Made by a program: the position numbers and the translations under genes
The notes under the pieces: model-generated
Seen by the model: only the letters and a program-made list of their open reading frames with translations
Database searches by the model: none
What the model was told of the DNA's origin: nothing
NCBI GenBank assembly: GCA_009602725.1
Contig: WELB01000009.1
Span: 850,641-869,996 of the forward strand
Source of the DNA: Spirogloea muscicola
Lineage: Eukaryota > Streptophyta > Zygnematophyceae > Spirogloeales > Spirogloeaceae
Length of the DNA stretch: 19,356 nucleotides
Reading direction: 5' to 3'
Shown: positions 1 through 11,500 of the stretch, one piece after another
Layout of the letters: the number at the start of each line of letters is the position of its first letter
Position numbering within the stretch: position 1 is the first letter of the stretch

Positions 1-2
1 CG

Positions 3-8
3 CAGGCC

Positions 9-45
<37 letters not shown>

Positions 46-140
46 GGCGGAGGCCGCCCGTGCAGGCGACGTCGGCGAGTCAACGAAAGTCGTTCACCGT
101 GAAGGCCACCAAGTCAGCGCCTGTAGAGGCCTTGTTAGAG
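3..140 (+). CDS. possible partial 5' coding exon of an unidentified gene (left edge)
   Basis: Reading the plus strand from base 3 gives an open frame of 46 codons. It encodes an 11-residue proline run from the CCG tract, then a basic, Ser/Thr/Ala-rich segment (VQATSASQRKSFTVKATKSA) and PVEALLE. It ends exactly at a plausible splice donor (GAG followed by GTAATT at 141). The composition resembles an organelle-targeting presequence, but this is inference. I could not find a following exon: the next 400 bases hold a retroelement fragment on the other strand, and the frame stops at 171-173 if read through. It may be the end of an exon of a gene extending left, or a gene broken by the retroelement. 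I do not recognise the protein. Confidence 0.35.
9..41. repeat. (CCG)11 trinucleotide tract
   Basis: An uninterrupted 33-base run of CCG. In the possible plus-strand coding frame it encodes 11 prolines. It is the first of three triplet tracts of almost the same length in the window; the others are upstream of OXP1 and RPN12. Confidence 0.95.
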
Positions 141-201
141 GTAATTCTAGCCTTAAACAAATGTCCCGTTTAACGGGGTAACGAGCTGGCTAAGGGGGAC
201 A

Positions 202-500
202 CTAACATCCCCGAGTGAGCACATGCATGTCTGACAAGCTAAGCTGAGGAGCCAATCGACCACCACGGATGCCATCAGCCTGGGCAAATGCACGCCCAGC
301 ACGCTGGTGTATCGCGAGTGCCTGGGAGCGCTGTAGACTCAATGATAGCCGCATTCTATAGCATGCAACGATGGCTTGCGGGACGCTAGAATGCCTTAAG
401 CTACCAGCCCGACTACGTCGGCGGGCATCGACATGCAGTGCCAGGCGATGGAGAAAAGCTGGGAAAGGCCAACCCACAGCCCACAGCCCACAGCCTTGTT
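202..500 (-). pseudogene. 3' fragment of a non-LTR retrotransposon (copy 1)
   Basis: The minus strand encodes the last part of the same retroelement protein found intact at 12878-14905. The shared blocks include VDARRRSRAGSL, then ACYRMRLSLSLQRSQALAIH, then HVLTRGC and a stop at the same place as in the intact copy. Homology fades upstream of about 500, where the Gly/Trp-rich segment has been altered by a heptamer repeat. Everything upstream (reverse transcriptase, CCHC knuckle) is absent, as expected of 5'-truncated insertion or later deletion. It shares the VDARRRSR and HSS(V/I)PQA blocks with copy 3 but not with copy 2, so copies 1 and 3 belong to one subfamily. The frame is still open here. 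Confidence 0.8.
473..493. repeat. (CCCACAG)3 heptamer repeat
   Basis: Three perfect tandem copies of a 7-base unit. It lies at the upstream margin of retroelement copy 1, in the part matching the Gly/Trp-rich segment of the element protein, and probably arose by slippage. Confidence 0.85.
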
Positions 501-610
501 GACCTGCACTGGACGTCGGCGCAGACATTCTGTAAGCGGCAGCACCTTCGTCCTTTCTCGTAGCAACTTGCACTCAAGCAAGTCAGGGGGTGAGGGTGCC
601 AGCCCTGTCA

Positions 611-680
611 GACCTCGTACAATCCCTTTGGGCTGGCCTCTCACAGCCATTGCCTTACATTCCAAGAGCTGTTTCTTTCG
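611..680. repeat. dispersed repeat, copy B
   Basis: About 70 bases matching 15184-15252 and, in part, 18562-18600. The shared core is GACCTTGTCCAT, then TTTGGGCTGGCC, then TCACAGC, then ATTGCCT and AAGAGCT. Read on the minus strand, copies A and B give similar peptides (KK.LLE..AM...GQPK), so this may be a remnant of a coding part of a mobile element. The family is not recognised. Confidence 0.55.
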
Positions 681-1221
681 TCGGAAGAGCTTACATTGGC
701 AATGTATCTTCGGACCACCTTCTGTCACTTGGCTGGCCTTTCACAGTCAGCCAAATACGTTATCCGCATTGGAAGTGCTTATATGAACTTACCACAACGG
801 AACCCTGTCTGGCTCTCGTTTAAGCTCTTGCTTTGCCAGGCTGATAAATAAAGGTCAGGGCCTGGTTATGAAATTGAAAGGAATAGCAATAACTCAGCTA
901 GTGACGCCAAACATTCCAAAAGAGCGCCCACCCTGTCATACTTCGTAGGCTGCCACACCTGCAGCCAGACCTGCTACCACTGCCGACGAAGCCACCAAAT
1001 GGTCCGCCGACCCCAAATTTGTAGCAGGCAACCACTTGAAAGGCGCGATATCTCGTCCCATATCCCTTAAGGGGTCCTAGAATGTCAATCAAAAGTACTG
1101 TGCTTCCACCAAGCTTTCTAGTGTGAAACAGCAGCTTGAGGTTCTGCCTTTGCCTGCCTTTCCTTGAGCAGGGCAATGCTGCACATCTGGCAAAGGGAAG
1201 CTCTTGACTTGCATTAAAAAA
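681..1221. other. intergenic / 3' flank of OXP1, nothing recognised
   Basis: No gene is supported here. The minus-strand sequence just below 1222 is the 3' untranslated region of OXP1. I did not see a TGTAA or AATAAA polyadenylation signal on the minus strand within about 300 bases of the stop codon. The piece at 727-750 (TTGGCTGGCCTTTCACAG) resembles the core of the dispersed repeat at 611-680. Confidence 0.5.
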
Positions 1222-4200
1222 TCAGGGCTCTATCCCATATCCACCTCCACCAGGCGTAAGAAGGAGGAGCGATTCCCCGGCCGCCACCTGGAACGAGCTC
1301 TTGCCTGCAGGAGAATGCAAGCTCCAAGGTCACGTGCGTTGCGTGTCCAAGACTTGACATTACTTTTGCAGTCAGATTCTAAATGCCAGCTACAATGCTG
1401 CAGCCGTTGGCATCAAGAGGAGGAGGAGAACGAGGAGGAGAAAGTTGTGGTTGGCTGGCAAGGTCTGAGACTGCGAGGTGAACGTAGAGGTGGTTGAAGT
1501 AGTTTCTTCGCCTGCAGGATGACTTACCTCCGAGGTAGAGTTGTCGGCCATCCGCTTTAATGAGCATATTGACGCCGCATTTGCCACTGGCCCCGCCAGC
1601 CAATCCGTGCGGTGCATGCACTCGCCTCTCTGAGAGGATGCTAACCTGCACACAAAAACAGGGCAGGCCGTATCCCCTTCTCATTGTGCTTCTCAATGGA
1701 CTATGTTGATACCTTAAGGTCCTGAAGAGTTGTCATCATGGGATGCTCAGGAAGGCTCAGGGGTCTTGCATTGACGACATTGGAGGCAGATATCACATTA
1801 ATAGGTCAGTGCATTACAGTCACGGGCTTCCGAAATTGTATTTCGCGGGTGATGCCTTCGCCGCCACGGAAAGCACCAGGACCCCCGCTGCCAGTGCGGA
1901 GTTCGAATCGCCTGAGAAGCACCTGAGAGGATGTACATTGTCAATAACAGGTCAAGAGTCAGTGCCACCCAATGGCGAACTGAAGTAGTAGGGAGCAGTC
2001 TGCCAAGTACTTCGCATGCACTACAAAGCATTGAAAGAGGACTGAATCAATATATAGCCAAAGACAATGAATGGAGACAATACTGGGTATCTGCGCTCAA
2101 GAATCTCCGGGTCGGTGATCCGCGTGTTGGTCATGTGACATTGGACTCCCGAGCTGCCATGCCACGATGACCCTGCTCCACAACCACCCCCAATGGTCTC
2201 GTAGTAGCCAAACGTCTCATCCCCAAATGTCAGGTTGTTCATGCATCTGCCAGAGGAGGCAGGACCCTTGCATGAGATGGTCTACATCGAGCTATGCCAA
2301 CAGATTGTTAAGTACGTAATCAAGATCCGTAATGCATCAGTACAAGGACGGTGACGAGTATGCTAGTCCTACCCTTGAGAGCAGGCGCACGCCTGGAAGG
2401 CAGAGAGGACGACGTCGGTGATGCGCTGCGAAGTCAGCACATTGCCTCCAACTACAGCTGCATCCTCATGTGGTGCCAACAGCGAGCCGTTGGGGATGGT
2501 TATTCGGACAGGGGCCAAGCAGCCCTGATTCAAGGGGATGTCCATCTCCACCTGCATCACAAATTTTCAACACATGTTTCTTATCCCTTCCCTCACATCC
2601 AATGCTCAAGATGATTATTGTGGAGACTGTTGATTAGCTGGCCAAAGTGGAAGGGTCTAAGACAGGAGGCATCCCTTTCCTGCACAAGTAAAGGTGGGGC
2701 CAAAGCTACTCACGAGGCAGCGGACGCAGTAGATGATGGCGGCCGATGTCACTGCTTGAGGTGCATTCCAATTTCCAAGAACCTGCGCCAAGCGTGGAAA
2801 ACAAGTTGCACTCTGATCTGCAAACCACCTCATACTCTCAAACAAGAAGCACTTGCGGACGACTGAGCTTTCAAAGCATGGTGTTTGCTGCAGTAATATG
2901 ACGACCTTACAGTCTGAGCCAGTGTGATCAAGAGTGGGCCGAGTACCTGGAATCCTGTGCCGGTGAAGTCAAAGTGAGCTTCCCCAGCTTCTTCGTCAAT
3001 GGACAGAGTGAGAGTGATCGGGGAGCCATCGTCCATGTACTCTGTGGCGCTGACTGTGGTCAAGCTGTTGGCGCTGTCGTTAGCCACGTCCTCATTACCA
3101 TCCTTACTGTTTAAACGTTTAAGTCGTCTGGCCATGTCCTTCAGCATACCTCGTACAGCCTCCTCTGCATTGGCCTGCTCACAGTATCAAGGCAAAGTAA
3201 CAATTGGTATATCTGCTTACAAGTGGTCCATTTGCAAACACAAATTTCACAACCTACTTCATCATTGCCTCTCAGACATTACCATACTCCACTCTGATAC
3301 TACACTTTTGAGAATGGCAGTTGCCGGATCCCTTCGGTTCCTGATTATTTGATATCAAAATACAGAGTGGTAACACCTAGCACCTGCACATGATGCATGT
3401 ACGCTTGGACAACATCCAGACCATACTCCTCAATAAGCTCTGTAATCAAGGAGATGCCTCTTTGGTTGGCCGCCACCTAGTGAAGTAAAGTGTCATCAGT
3501 CAAGTTGCTCACTCATAGGCTACCTGTCTGCTTGTAAATTATCGGAGCTGATTGCGAATGCTGTCACCTGAGAAGCCTAGGGTGTGGTTGCTTGAAGTCA
3601 AGGGGCATGTACAAGACGTAGACATGAAAACTTACACAGAAACATTGACATCCAGTCACTTCCTCTCATGTCTCTTCCTCTTCTTACACAGGATTCAAGG
3701 AAGCTGCACAATTTCGTGGTTCTGAAGTGCGCCTTGGCAAAGTACCTGAGCCTGCAGGTCGGACATGTTGTCCTCCACTCGACGAGATCCTGGTATATCA
3801 AACACGTTGCGATTTACAGGTGGCTTCTTCTCAGTAAGTATTCTCCTCATGTCCTCCTCCTGGACAATGCAAAGTGGTTACCTTGATGATATCCAGAATA
3901 TCACATGAAAAGCAAGCCCACTTTTGCATGCACATTGCCAAGGGAATGCAGGGTGGAGATGCTCAAATGTCGACTTCAGCAGAGCAGGCAGGAAAGCCCT
4001 AAAGAAGCTTAGCGAAGAATGCCAAGCTTATATGGGCAAGTGAGAGTGCATCCCTTTTCTAGTGCTGCTGCTAGTGAGGCTTATACAGAAAGGGACACAC
4101 GTGATACACCAGTGAACATTGGACATGCCATGAGCCCCCTCGAGGTTGTGATAGACATCAACGTAAGTACAAGGCTTACCTGGAAGACACCATTCTGGAC

Positions 4201-5536
4201 GAGCTTGAAGCTTTTGATGGCTGCCCCTTCTTCATAGATGCTCTGTGAGAAAGGGGGCATGCTGCCTCACACCATTGCAATCATGTCAGATCTTGACATC
4301 TGGGCTGTCAACATAGAGTCTTGACAAGCGTGACGTCTCAAGGCAAAATCCCAATATTGAAGTCAAGTATTGCCAAGACGACTGTTCATGGATACACACC
4401 TGCCTGGAGTGACACCCCCAATGTCAGCATGATGGCCTCGGCAGGCAACAAGGAAAACAATTCGGCCTTTGTCAAAGACCTGCACGGTCATGTGAGCACA
4501 GGAATGACTCCACATGGCTTCATTCTGGAATCGAAGCCAGTGGAAGGGCCAAAACCTGAAACTTTGCCACCTCATACGCCTATGACATGTAGATAAGCCA
4601 TAGTTGTGCATTCACAATCAGACCGAAAGACAATCTGTCAAAATACTGCAAACTACTGTGCAACTCAAGAACATACTCCAAGGAATGTACACTGTGAAGA
4701 CAATTGCAGATGTGCAAGAGCTTGGCAAGTAGCTCAATTTGGGACACTTCAGTAGCCGCTTACGCACGGGAGTAATCACTGTGATGTCAGGAAGGTGACT
4801 GCCCCCTGCTGCAGGATGGTTTCCAACGAGCACATCACCATCTTGAAGGTCAGAGCCCCTGAATGCCACCAGATTGTGTAATGTACCTCTACATATTGAA
4901 ATTCACATGGTCTGATAGAGATAAGCCAAAGATGAACAAGGAATATGAGCCCCTCCATTTACACACTGGCTAATGCAGAGGCTGTGAGGGTCTCATTACA
5001 TTCAAACCGAGAAAATACGTAGCAAGGCTCTGTCTGTAGACCCTTCTTAGTAACCAAGCACTGGAGCAAGATAGGCCTTCTATTACCAGTGGGCCAGCTG
5101 CCAGCGAATGGTTGTCGACATGGCGCCAAGATGTACTGGAACATGTGGTGCATTTGCAACCAGCCCCCCATCAGGACTGAAAAGTGCACAAGAGAAATCC
5201 AACCTCTCCTGCCACACCAAATGCTTACTGAGAGCTGAAGGCATAGAGCAATACCCTACGGTTGACTCAGCTAAACAATCTAAATTACATTGTCAGCAGC
5301 CATGATTCCTTTGCTCACATTGGAGCTGCAGATGGCTGCACTAAGAATACACTGTACTCTTAGAGGAGCAGAGAAGTGACCAATACATCAGAAGACATGT
5401 GGTGTGCAGCTGACTTTGATGTTCGTGGATATTGAAGTCCTTTGCAGAGTGCGGCCCATCTGCTCAGCAATGCCCATGAATCGGTTGCCAAAGATAGAAA
5501 GCTGCACGACATCAAGCTCAGGCCCCACTCTTCTCG
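1222..5536 (-). other. OXP1: OXP1 exons 24-37: hydantoinase B half
   Basis: Exons, in transcript order: 5536-5415, 5208-5087, 4858-4768, 4479-4400, 4261-4180, 3859-3746, 3476-3384, 3174-2947, 2782-2714, 2551-2373, 2246-2084, 1922-1818, 1645-1528, 1304-1222. They encode about residues 738-1286. The half opens with [20 protein letters not shown] and [10 protein letters not shown], then [19 protein letters not shown] and [15 protein letters not shown]. Exon 31 ends in FDFTGTG. Exon 33 holds [11 protein letters not shown] and exon 34 [13 protein letters not shown]. Exon 36 holds [14 protein letters not shown] and exon 37 [10 protein letters not shown], two residues or so before the stop. These are the landmark motifs of the HyuB family, which contributes to the hydrolytic half of the reaction. 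In bacteria the halves are usually separate proteins. Confidence 0.93.
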
Positions 5537-8500
5537 CTGAGGCACAGACAACAATGAATGTTAGCTAGTCTTCACACAACAGAAATGCGACTCCACAACA
5601 TTTGTTCTTGCATCACAAAAGTCCATTACCCTTACAAGGCTTCAGCTCAAGACATGCATTGGAGCCCTGTATGTTGATGAAGCATGTTGACTGCAACCGT
5701 AGCCACTGAGTGATACATGCTGTGATAGAATGACTCCAGCACTACTGAAGAAGTCCACTGTCTCTCCTTCTCAGCTTTTGTCCAGGATACATTCTTATTC
5801 AACTCCAATACCTGCTTCAGAAGTATCTGTAGCTGAATCCACATCAATCCAGATATTACCGTATGCTGTGATCCTAGCAGAACATTGCGGCTCCACAATT
5901 ACCTGATTTGTCAAGAGTACTTGGGAGGTCAGCAGCACTTAGTAAGGTCATATGGAAATTGAAATGTACTGTCTGTTACCATGTAAACAGTAGACCTAGC
6001 GACAAGTTGGTTCAGAGTCCACCTTGGAAGTTCCTAGTGATGAACCCACAACCCCGTTATGGATATACTTCTACCACCCACCAACCCCAGCAACTGGTGA
6101 AGGGGTTCTAGATAAAGCAGTGCTGTCTCTAGCAGGTCAGAATTGCAAGGGCTCTCACCGTGCTGGTGCCATTCATGATGACAGCAGGCCCCGATATCCT
6201 GTGACCAGCCTTCAGTGTGTCCAGTACGTAGACCTGAAGGCAGGACTCTAAGCAAGTCACTAAGGAATTCTCACAGAATCAAGTGCAGTTGAGATCGTCT
6301 ACAACAAGAAATGGCAGATAGTGAGTAGCAGCAAGTAGCAGCCGAATCAAATGTCAAGGACGACTTGCAAATGAAGGTGGGTGCGGACATACAGGTGACT
6401 GATGCCAAGATCCAAGGAAAAAGCACGAGGCAGTATTTGCTTCTGCCTTGGGAGGGCCATCCTCCTGATCGACTTGTATTTGCCTGCTTCAAGGTTGTGT
6501 CAGGACTCTTTCACGAGTACCTAGGTGTACAGCAGCTACGTTTTCAGTTATTGTGTACTAATAATGGATGCTCAACCCTTGACCAAAGCAGCCCGAAAAA
6601 ATTGTAGATATTGTGCCCCTGCACCCTGTTAGGAAGTTTACAATGACGAGCTTGCAATACACAGAATTTAGGGACGCACTTCAGAAGGTCGGTTTTGCCA
6701 ACGCCATGTATGCGAATGTCGTCTATCATGATGTCTCGCCCTTGCAGCTCAAACCCATACCTAGAAGCAGCAAAGGATCAGCATATGAGGATGATGTCTC
6801 GTCCTACTAGCTCAAAACTATACCGAGAAGCAGCAAGGCATCAGTACTTTGAGGAGAAAAGGCAACCCAGTCACGAATTTGTATTCTCGCTTGCAACCCC
6901 AAGTGGATGCCAAAGCTCGTACAATCAAACAATCTGCTGAAAGAATGCCAACATACTCCTTGCGGAATTGCGCTTCAAATTCTCTAACATAATTGCCACT
7001 GCCATCGTTTGGTGGTGCAGTCATTACAGCCGTGTCTGTGCCCTGAGGAAATGGACCACCGGAACATCACACTCCACAATCTTGCAAACTTCACATTTAA
7101 GTGATAGGACTTGCAACCTTGACCACCCATTGATGTGGTACTATTGCCTTCTCTCGCACGTCACTCTGATACTTACATCATATCGCATATTCAGAAGCAT
7201 CTCCAGATTTGTCTGGTCCTTTTGAAAGCCCTGCACGCATCTCATCTCAGTCCCCTCTCAGGCCCCAGACCCCAGAGCAAATAACCTTAAGTAGGCCTAC
7301 AACAGAAATCTGCTCTCGAGTTGGGCATGTGCATACTTGGCAATTGCTTGGGCAAAGATCTCAAAAGTCCATAGTCCAGCCTGAGGCCACGATGCAGGCT
7401 GTGAAGCATGCCCCCCTGCCGTGTCCTTCTCGATGAGTTCATAAAGACAATGTGCTCGACACAATGCTGAAGTGCCCAACAAATGCAAAGAGGAACTCAT
7501 GAGAGCAGGACATGCCTGTCTGGATAGCTCCTCAGAAACTCGTTTGCGCAGTGGTTCTGCTTGGGCTTCAACTTCACTAGCAGGAGTTTTGCGAGCCGAC
7601 AAGCAGCAGGCTGACTGCGCCTCACACACAACATCAGCCAGGCCCATACCATAAGCACTCAATATCCCGCAGAATTTGTGTACTAGCACACCCCCTGCGC
7701 ACACCACAGGAGCAGCAGATGTGTGACGCACTTTTCCAAGACATCCATCATGTCTGCAAGGAGTGTGCCTCAGGCAACAGCAGTGAGTTGAAGCCCAGGG
7801 CTTCATTTCAAGCGAGGCAGCCATCAGCACGTGCATGACTTATTGACTTGTCCCAGAATGAACCTTAGATGAAGGTAAGGACTCACGTATACGTAAAGCT
7901 CGGGCGACAGAGCAACCGTGCTGAGGTCCGGCCCCTCCAAAACACGCAAGCACATGCGAGCTTGTCTCATGCCCCTTCATCTCTGTCAGCTGCTATGCCA
8001 ACAAGACAGCTTCAGCTTGCCACTTGTATCACTGACTGCTGCTCTTGATCTTCCTAAGAGTGCACCACCTTGCAACACTCTGTACGACGTCCTTGGGATG
8101 GAGCAATAAAAGGATTGGGGCGTGGTGCGGCCATCAAATCAAAGACGAAATGTATACAATAAAGTTGGACTTAGGGGAAGAAATGGCTTACCATAATGAG
8201 AGCCTAACAGTATGACCTACCATACGAAGCACGAGCATATGTATGATACCGTCACTGTGCAGGGAGCTTCTGAACCAAGAACCCTTCTGCTTAAGGGACT
8301 CAGTCACTTGCCTGGCGTATAGGCCTGCACATGGCCTCATCTGCTACTTGCAGAAAACCCAGGGCCACCTCCTCCACGGTCATATCTTTCGCTGTTGGGT
8401 CAACCATCTCCCTGAGTGTTAGTATGTGGACACGCAGAACCTTGTACAGATCTCAAGATGCCAAACCCCTACAATAATGATGATGCAGCCAGGGACTCAC

Positions 8501-11500
8501 AAGAAGGATCTTGGCTTTGACGATACAGATTGACCTCTTGCGCCAAAGCATCAAATGCTGCTCGAGTGGCTTCGACGTCCAAAGGCTCGTCCTCCTATCA
8601 GAGGTGGCCTATGAGTGCAGGTGCATCTTGACCTTGAGCACAGCACTGTGCAGAATAGGACGCTACATAGAACTCTTACGCATCGAGGGAAAAGTAGAGC
8701 TATTACAGAAACTGCATAGTGATATTTCATTGACCAGCCTTTCTGTGGCTCTAGTGGTTGCGTGACTTACATTTGGGCCAAAAATGTGAGGAAAGTAAGA
8801 GGGAAGAATCCTTCCAAGGAGCAGATTAGCATCAGTCACTGCAAGTTGGCCTCCTTTCCGGTAACATACTGGACCTGGATGTGCACTCACACTTTCTGGT
8901 CCGACCTGCAAAGCTAGTAAAAGTGTGTCAGGCTCCTACCCTTCCCTGACATGCTGCACCCTGGACACAGTCATGCTAATCTTGCAATCAGTGTGCATGG
9001 ACAACGAGCCTGAGGCTGCTTAGTCAAGCAGAGGAACCTTGCAAATTAGTTTCAGACTTTTGCTCGTGCAGCATTTGCTCTTCAAAGACGCAAGGATGTA
9101 GGAGCACTACTGCACCTTAAAGACTCCTGCTTGAAACTTCAGCTTAGATCCTCCTCCAGCAGCAACAGTATTGATGTCCAACTGGGGCGCCTGAATTGCT
9201 ACTCCTGCGGTATGCGTCTCCACTACCTACAAGGAGAGCCATGCCCATTCAATGTGTACATGCGGTAAACGTCATCCTCAATCACACATGATTTGCTGCA
9301 TGCAGATACTACTTGCGAGGTAATTGGACAAGATCGTTGCACCATGCGCACCGTGTCTAGCACTTCATAATACATGCCAAGACTCAGAATTTCTAAGGAC
9401 TTCTGCAGGGCATACTCTTGCTATTCTATGCATACCTGTTCAAAAGTTCCAGCATAGCGGCTCACATCTGTGCTTGTCCCACCCATATCAAAGCCTATGA
9501 CCTGCTCAAGTTGACATGCTTCAGATTTACATTGCTCCCAACAACCAATGGCACTGCCGCACCAAGTGATGTGTATTATAGCAGCTGTACTGATTGCAAA
9601 TGCAAGCCCTTGAAGAAGATATGAGTCTGTGCCACAGCTCCACAAGGACTACAGTCCTACTTTGGGATTCTTATGGACTTACAGGTTGCTTTGTCTCTAC
9701 ATTGAACGTTGTAAGGGCAAAGCCAACAACACCTCCAGCTGGTCCGGAGAGAATGGCCTGCAATGGCAGCTACGCAGATAAAATGCAAGGAACTTGCCAT
9801 AATTCTAAGCACTTATCCAGAGATACGACCGTGTGACTGGCAAATTTGGACCTCTCAATACTCCACCATGCATGGTCAGCCAGTGCATGAAGAACTGCTT
9901 CTTGAATCCGCTAGCCTCGATGAGTGACAGTTGAATAAATAGTAAGGGGGCTTGATGTAGTGAGTAAAACGACCTTGAAACCCGAAAAACGATCAGCAGG
10001 CGTGAGTCCTCCATCGGACTGCATGAATTGAACATTGACATCACACAGTCCTTCGTCGAACCCTGTAAAAGGCAACATCTGAGATTTTCAGCTGCAGAAG
10101 AACACAGGTTTTATCCTCTGTCAATTCATCTCAAAGAAGACAGTATGGCAAGCTGGGTGTAAGTCAATCCTGGTCATTTGTAACAAGTTCTCAATTTCTC
10201 TTAGTCCTTGAGGTTGGTCAAATTTGGGACCATCCTAGCTTGTTGAGTGCTCTACAATCCTGCAGTGGATGTACGATACTGTTCAATACCAAAGGAGAGG
10301 CTCTATTTATTGTCTCTAGTCTTGTGTTTGAGCAATTGACAAATATGACTACTTCTCGTGATATACCTGCAAGAAATGAGGAGGTATATGACCCAATCGC
10401 TGGGGTCAGATAAGCGTCTACGGTGGCAGTGTGCCCACGAGGGACTGCTCGGACCATAGGCATCAATGAAGCAGATGCAGACACTTGCTTGAAACCCATG
10501 TTTAAGGCCAACTCCACGATAATCTATCAAAGTCCCGCCATTGACTGCGTATTAACAAGAGCCTTGTTCTTTGAGTATGATTCCATTCTCAAGTAATCTC
10601 TCAGCATGCATAGGGCTGTAATCGCCTGTTGCAACACGCTTACAAGGACTACAACAAATTGTGCAGGACATTAACTCTCGTCTTTGCTGGGCTGAGCAGA
10701 ATAAAGCATACCTGTTCATGTACAGGGTAGAGGTAAGAGTGTATGAGCACAACAGCAAGACTAGTTACGCCCTTGTCAAGGAGGTTCTGCACACCAAATC
10801 AGGAAAAGCTGGCCTTTACAAACCAGCTACGTGAAACCCACTCGCTCAGTAAGTAGCATACTGCAGAAAGCCTGAAGCTGATATGCTTGCCTGCAAAGCT
10901 GGCCGCAAGTTATCGGGGTCCAATGGCTTCTCAATCTCCACCCACTCGCCCGACGAAGTCTGGACCCTGTGCAGGCCTTCTTCTCCTTTGCCTGCTGCTT
11001 TCACGCCTTCACGCCCTTCCTCTTTGTCATTCTGACAAAGCAGGATTCGCTCGTCGACTTCCACAACCTCCTCATACCTGGCCACATCGACTGAACACTA
11101 AGAATCTCTGGCTGCACGAGGGCTACTCACTTCCGGCCAATGTGATATTTCCTCTACATCTACATGATGTTAGTGTCATCTTGGATACACCACACCTGCT
11201 TAAGATTTCTCTACATCCCTGTCTTATGCACGGTTAAGCTTTCTCCCAGGCACTTCTGACTTTCTTGAGCTGACAGAGCTGAGCAAGATGGAAGCGCTGA
11301 GAAAGGAGAGTCTGCTGCCATTGGGCTGCTGTGAAGGCCAACCAATTGCCTGTATAGGAAGGTACACTGGGGTGCTCTAAAAGCAGGATGCCTAGGAGCC
11401 TTACAAAGGTGCTGGTTTGCGCACTTTCAAGTCGAAGATGTCAGGGCGTGCCTGGTTGCCTATTGCCAAAAGGTCCTTGAAGCCCTGCAAAATTGACAGA

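Noticed and set aside
163-178. CCCGTT-T-AACGGG inverted repeat as an operator or terminator
   Set aside because: Six-base arms in a eukaryotic context with no gene end beside it; probably chance.
433-786. 117-codon plus-strand open frame
   Set aside because: Antisense to retroelement copy 1 and the dispersed repeat; no independent support.
830-890. Possible further copy of the pre-motif-A retroelement segment
   Set aside because: The minus strand has TTCCTTTCAATTTCATAACC, vaguely like the segment at 19060-19090, but the match is too short and diverged to call.
7297-7836. 179-codon minus-strand open frame
   Set aside because: It is OXP1 exon 17 (7516-7694) with intron sequence read on both sides. 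The flanking residues do not match the family.
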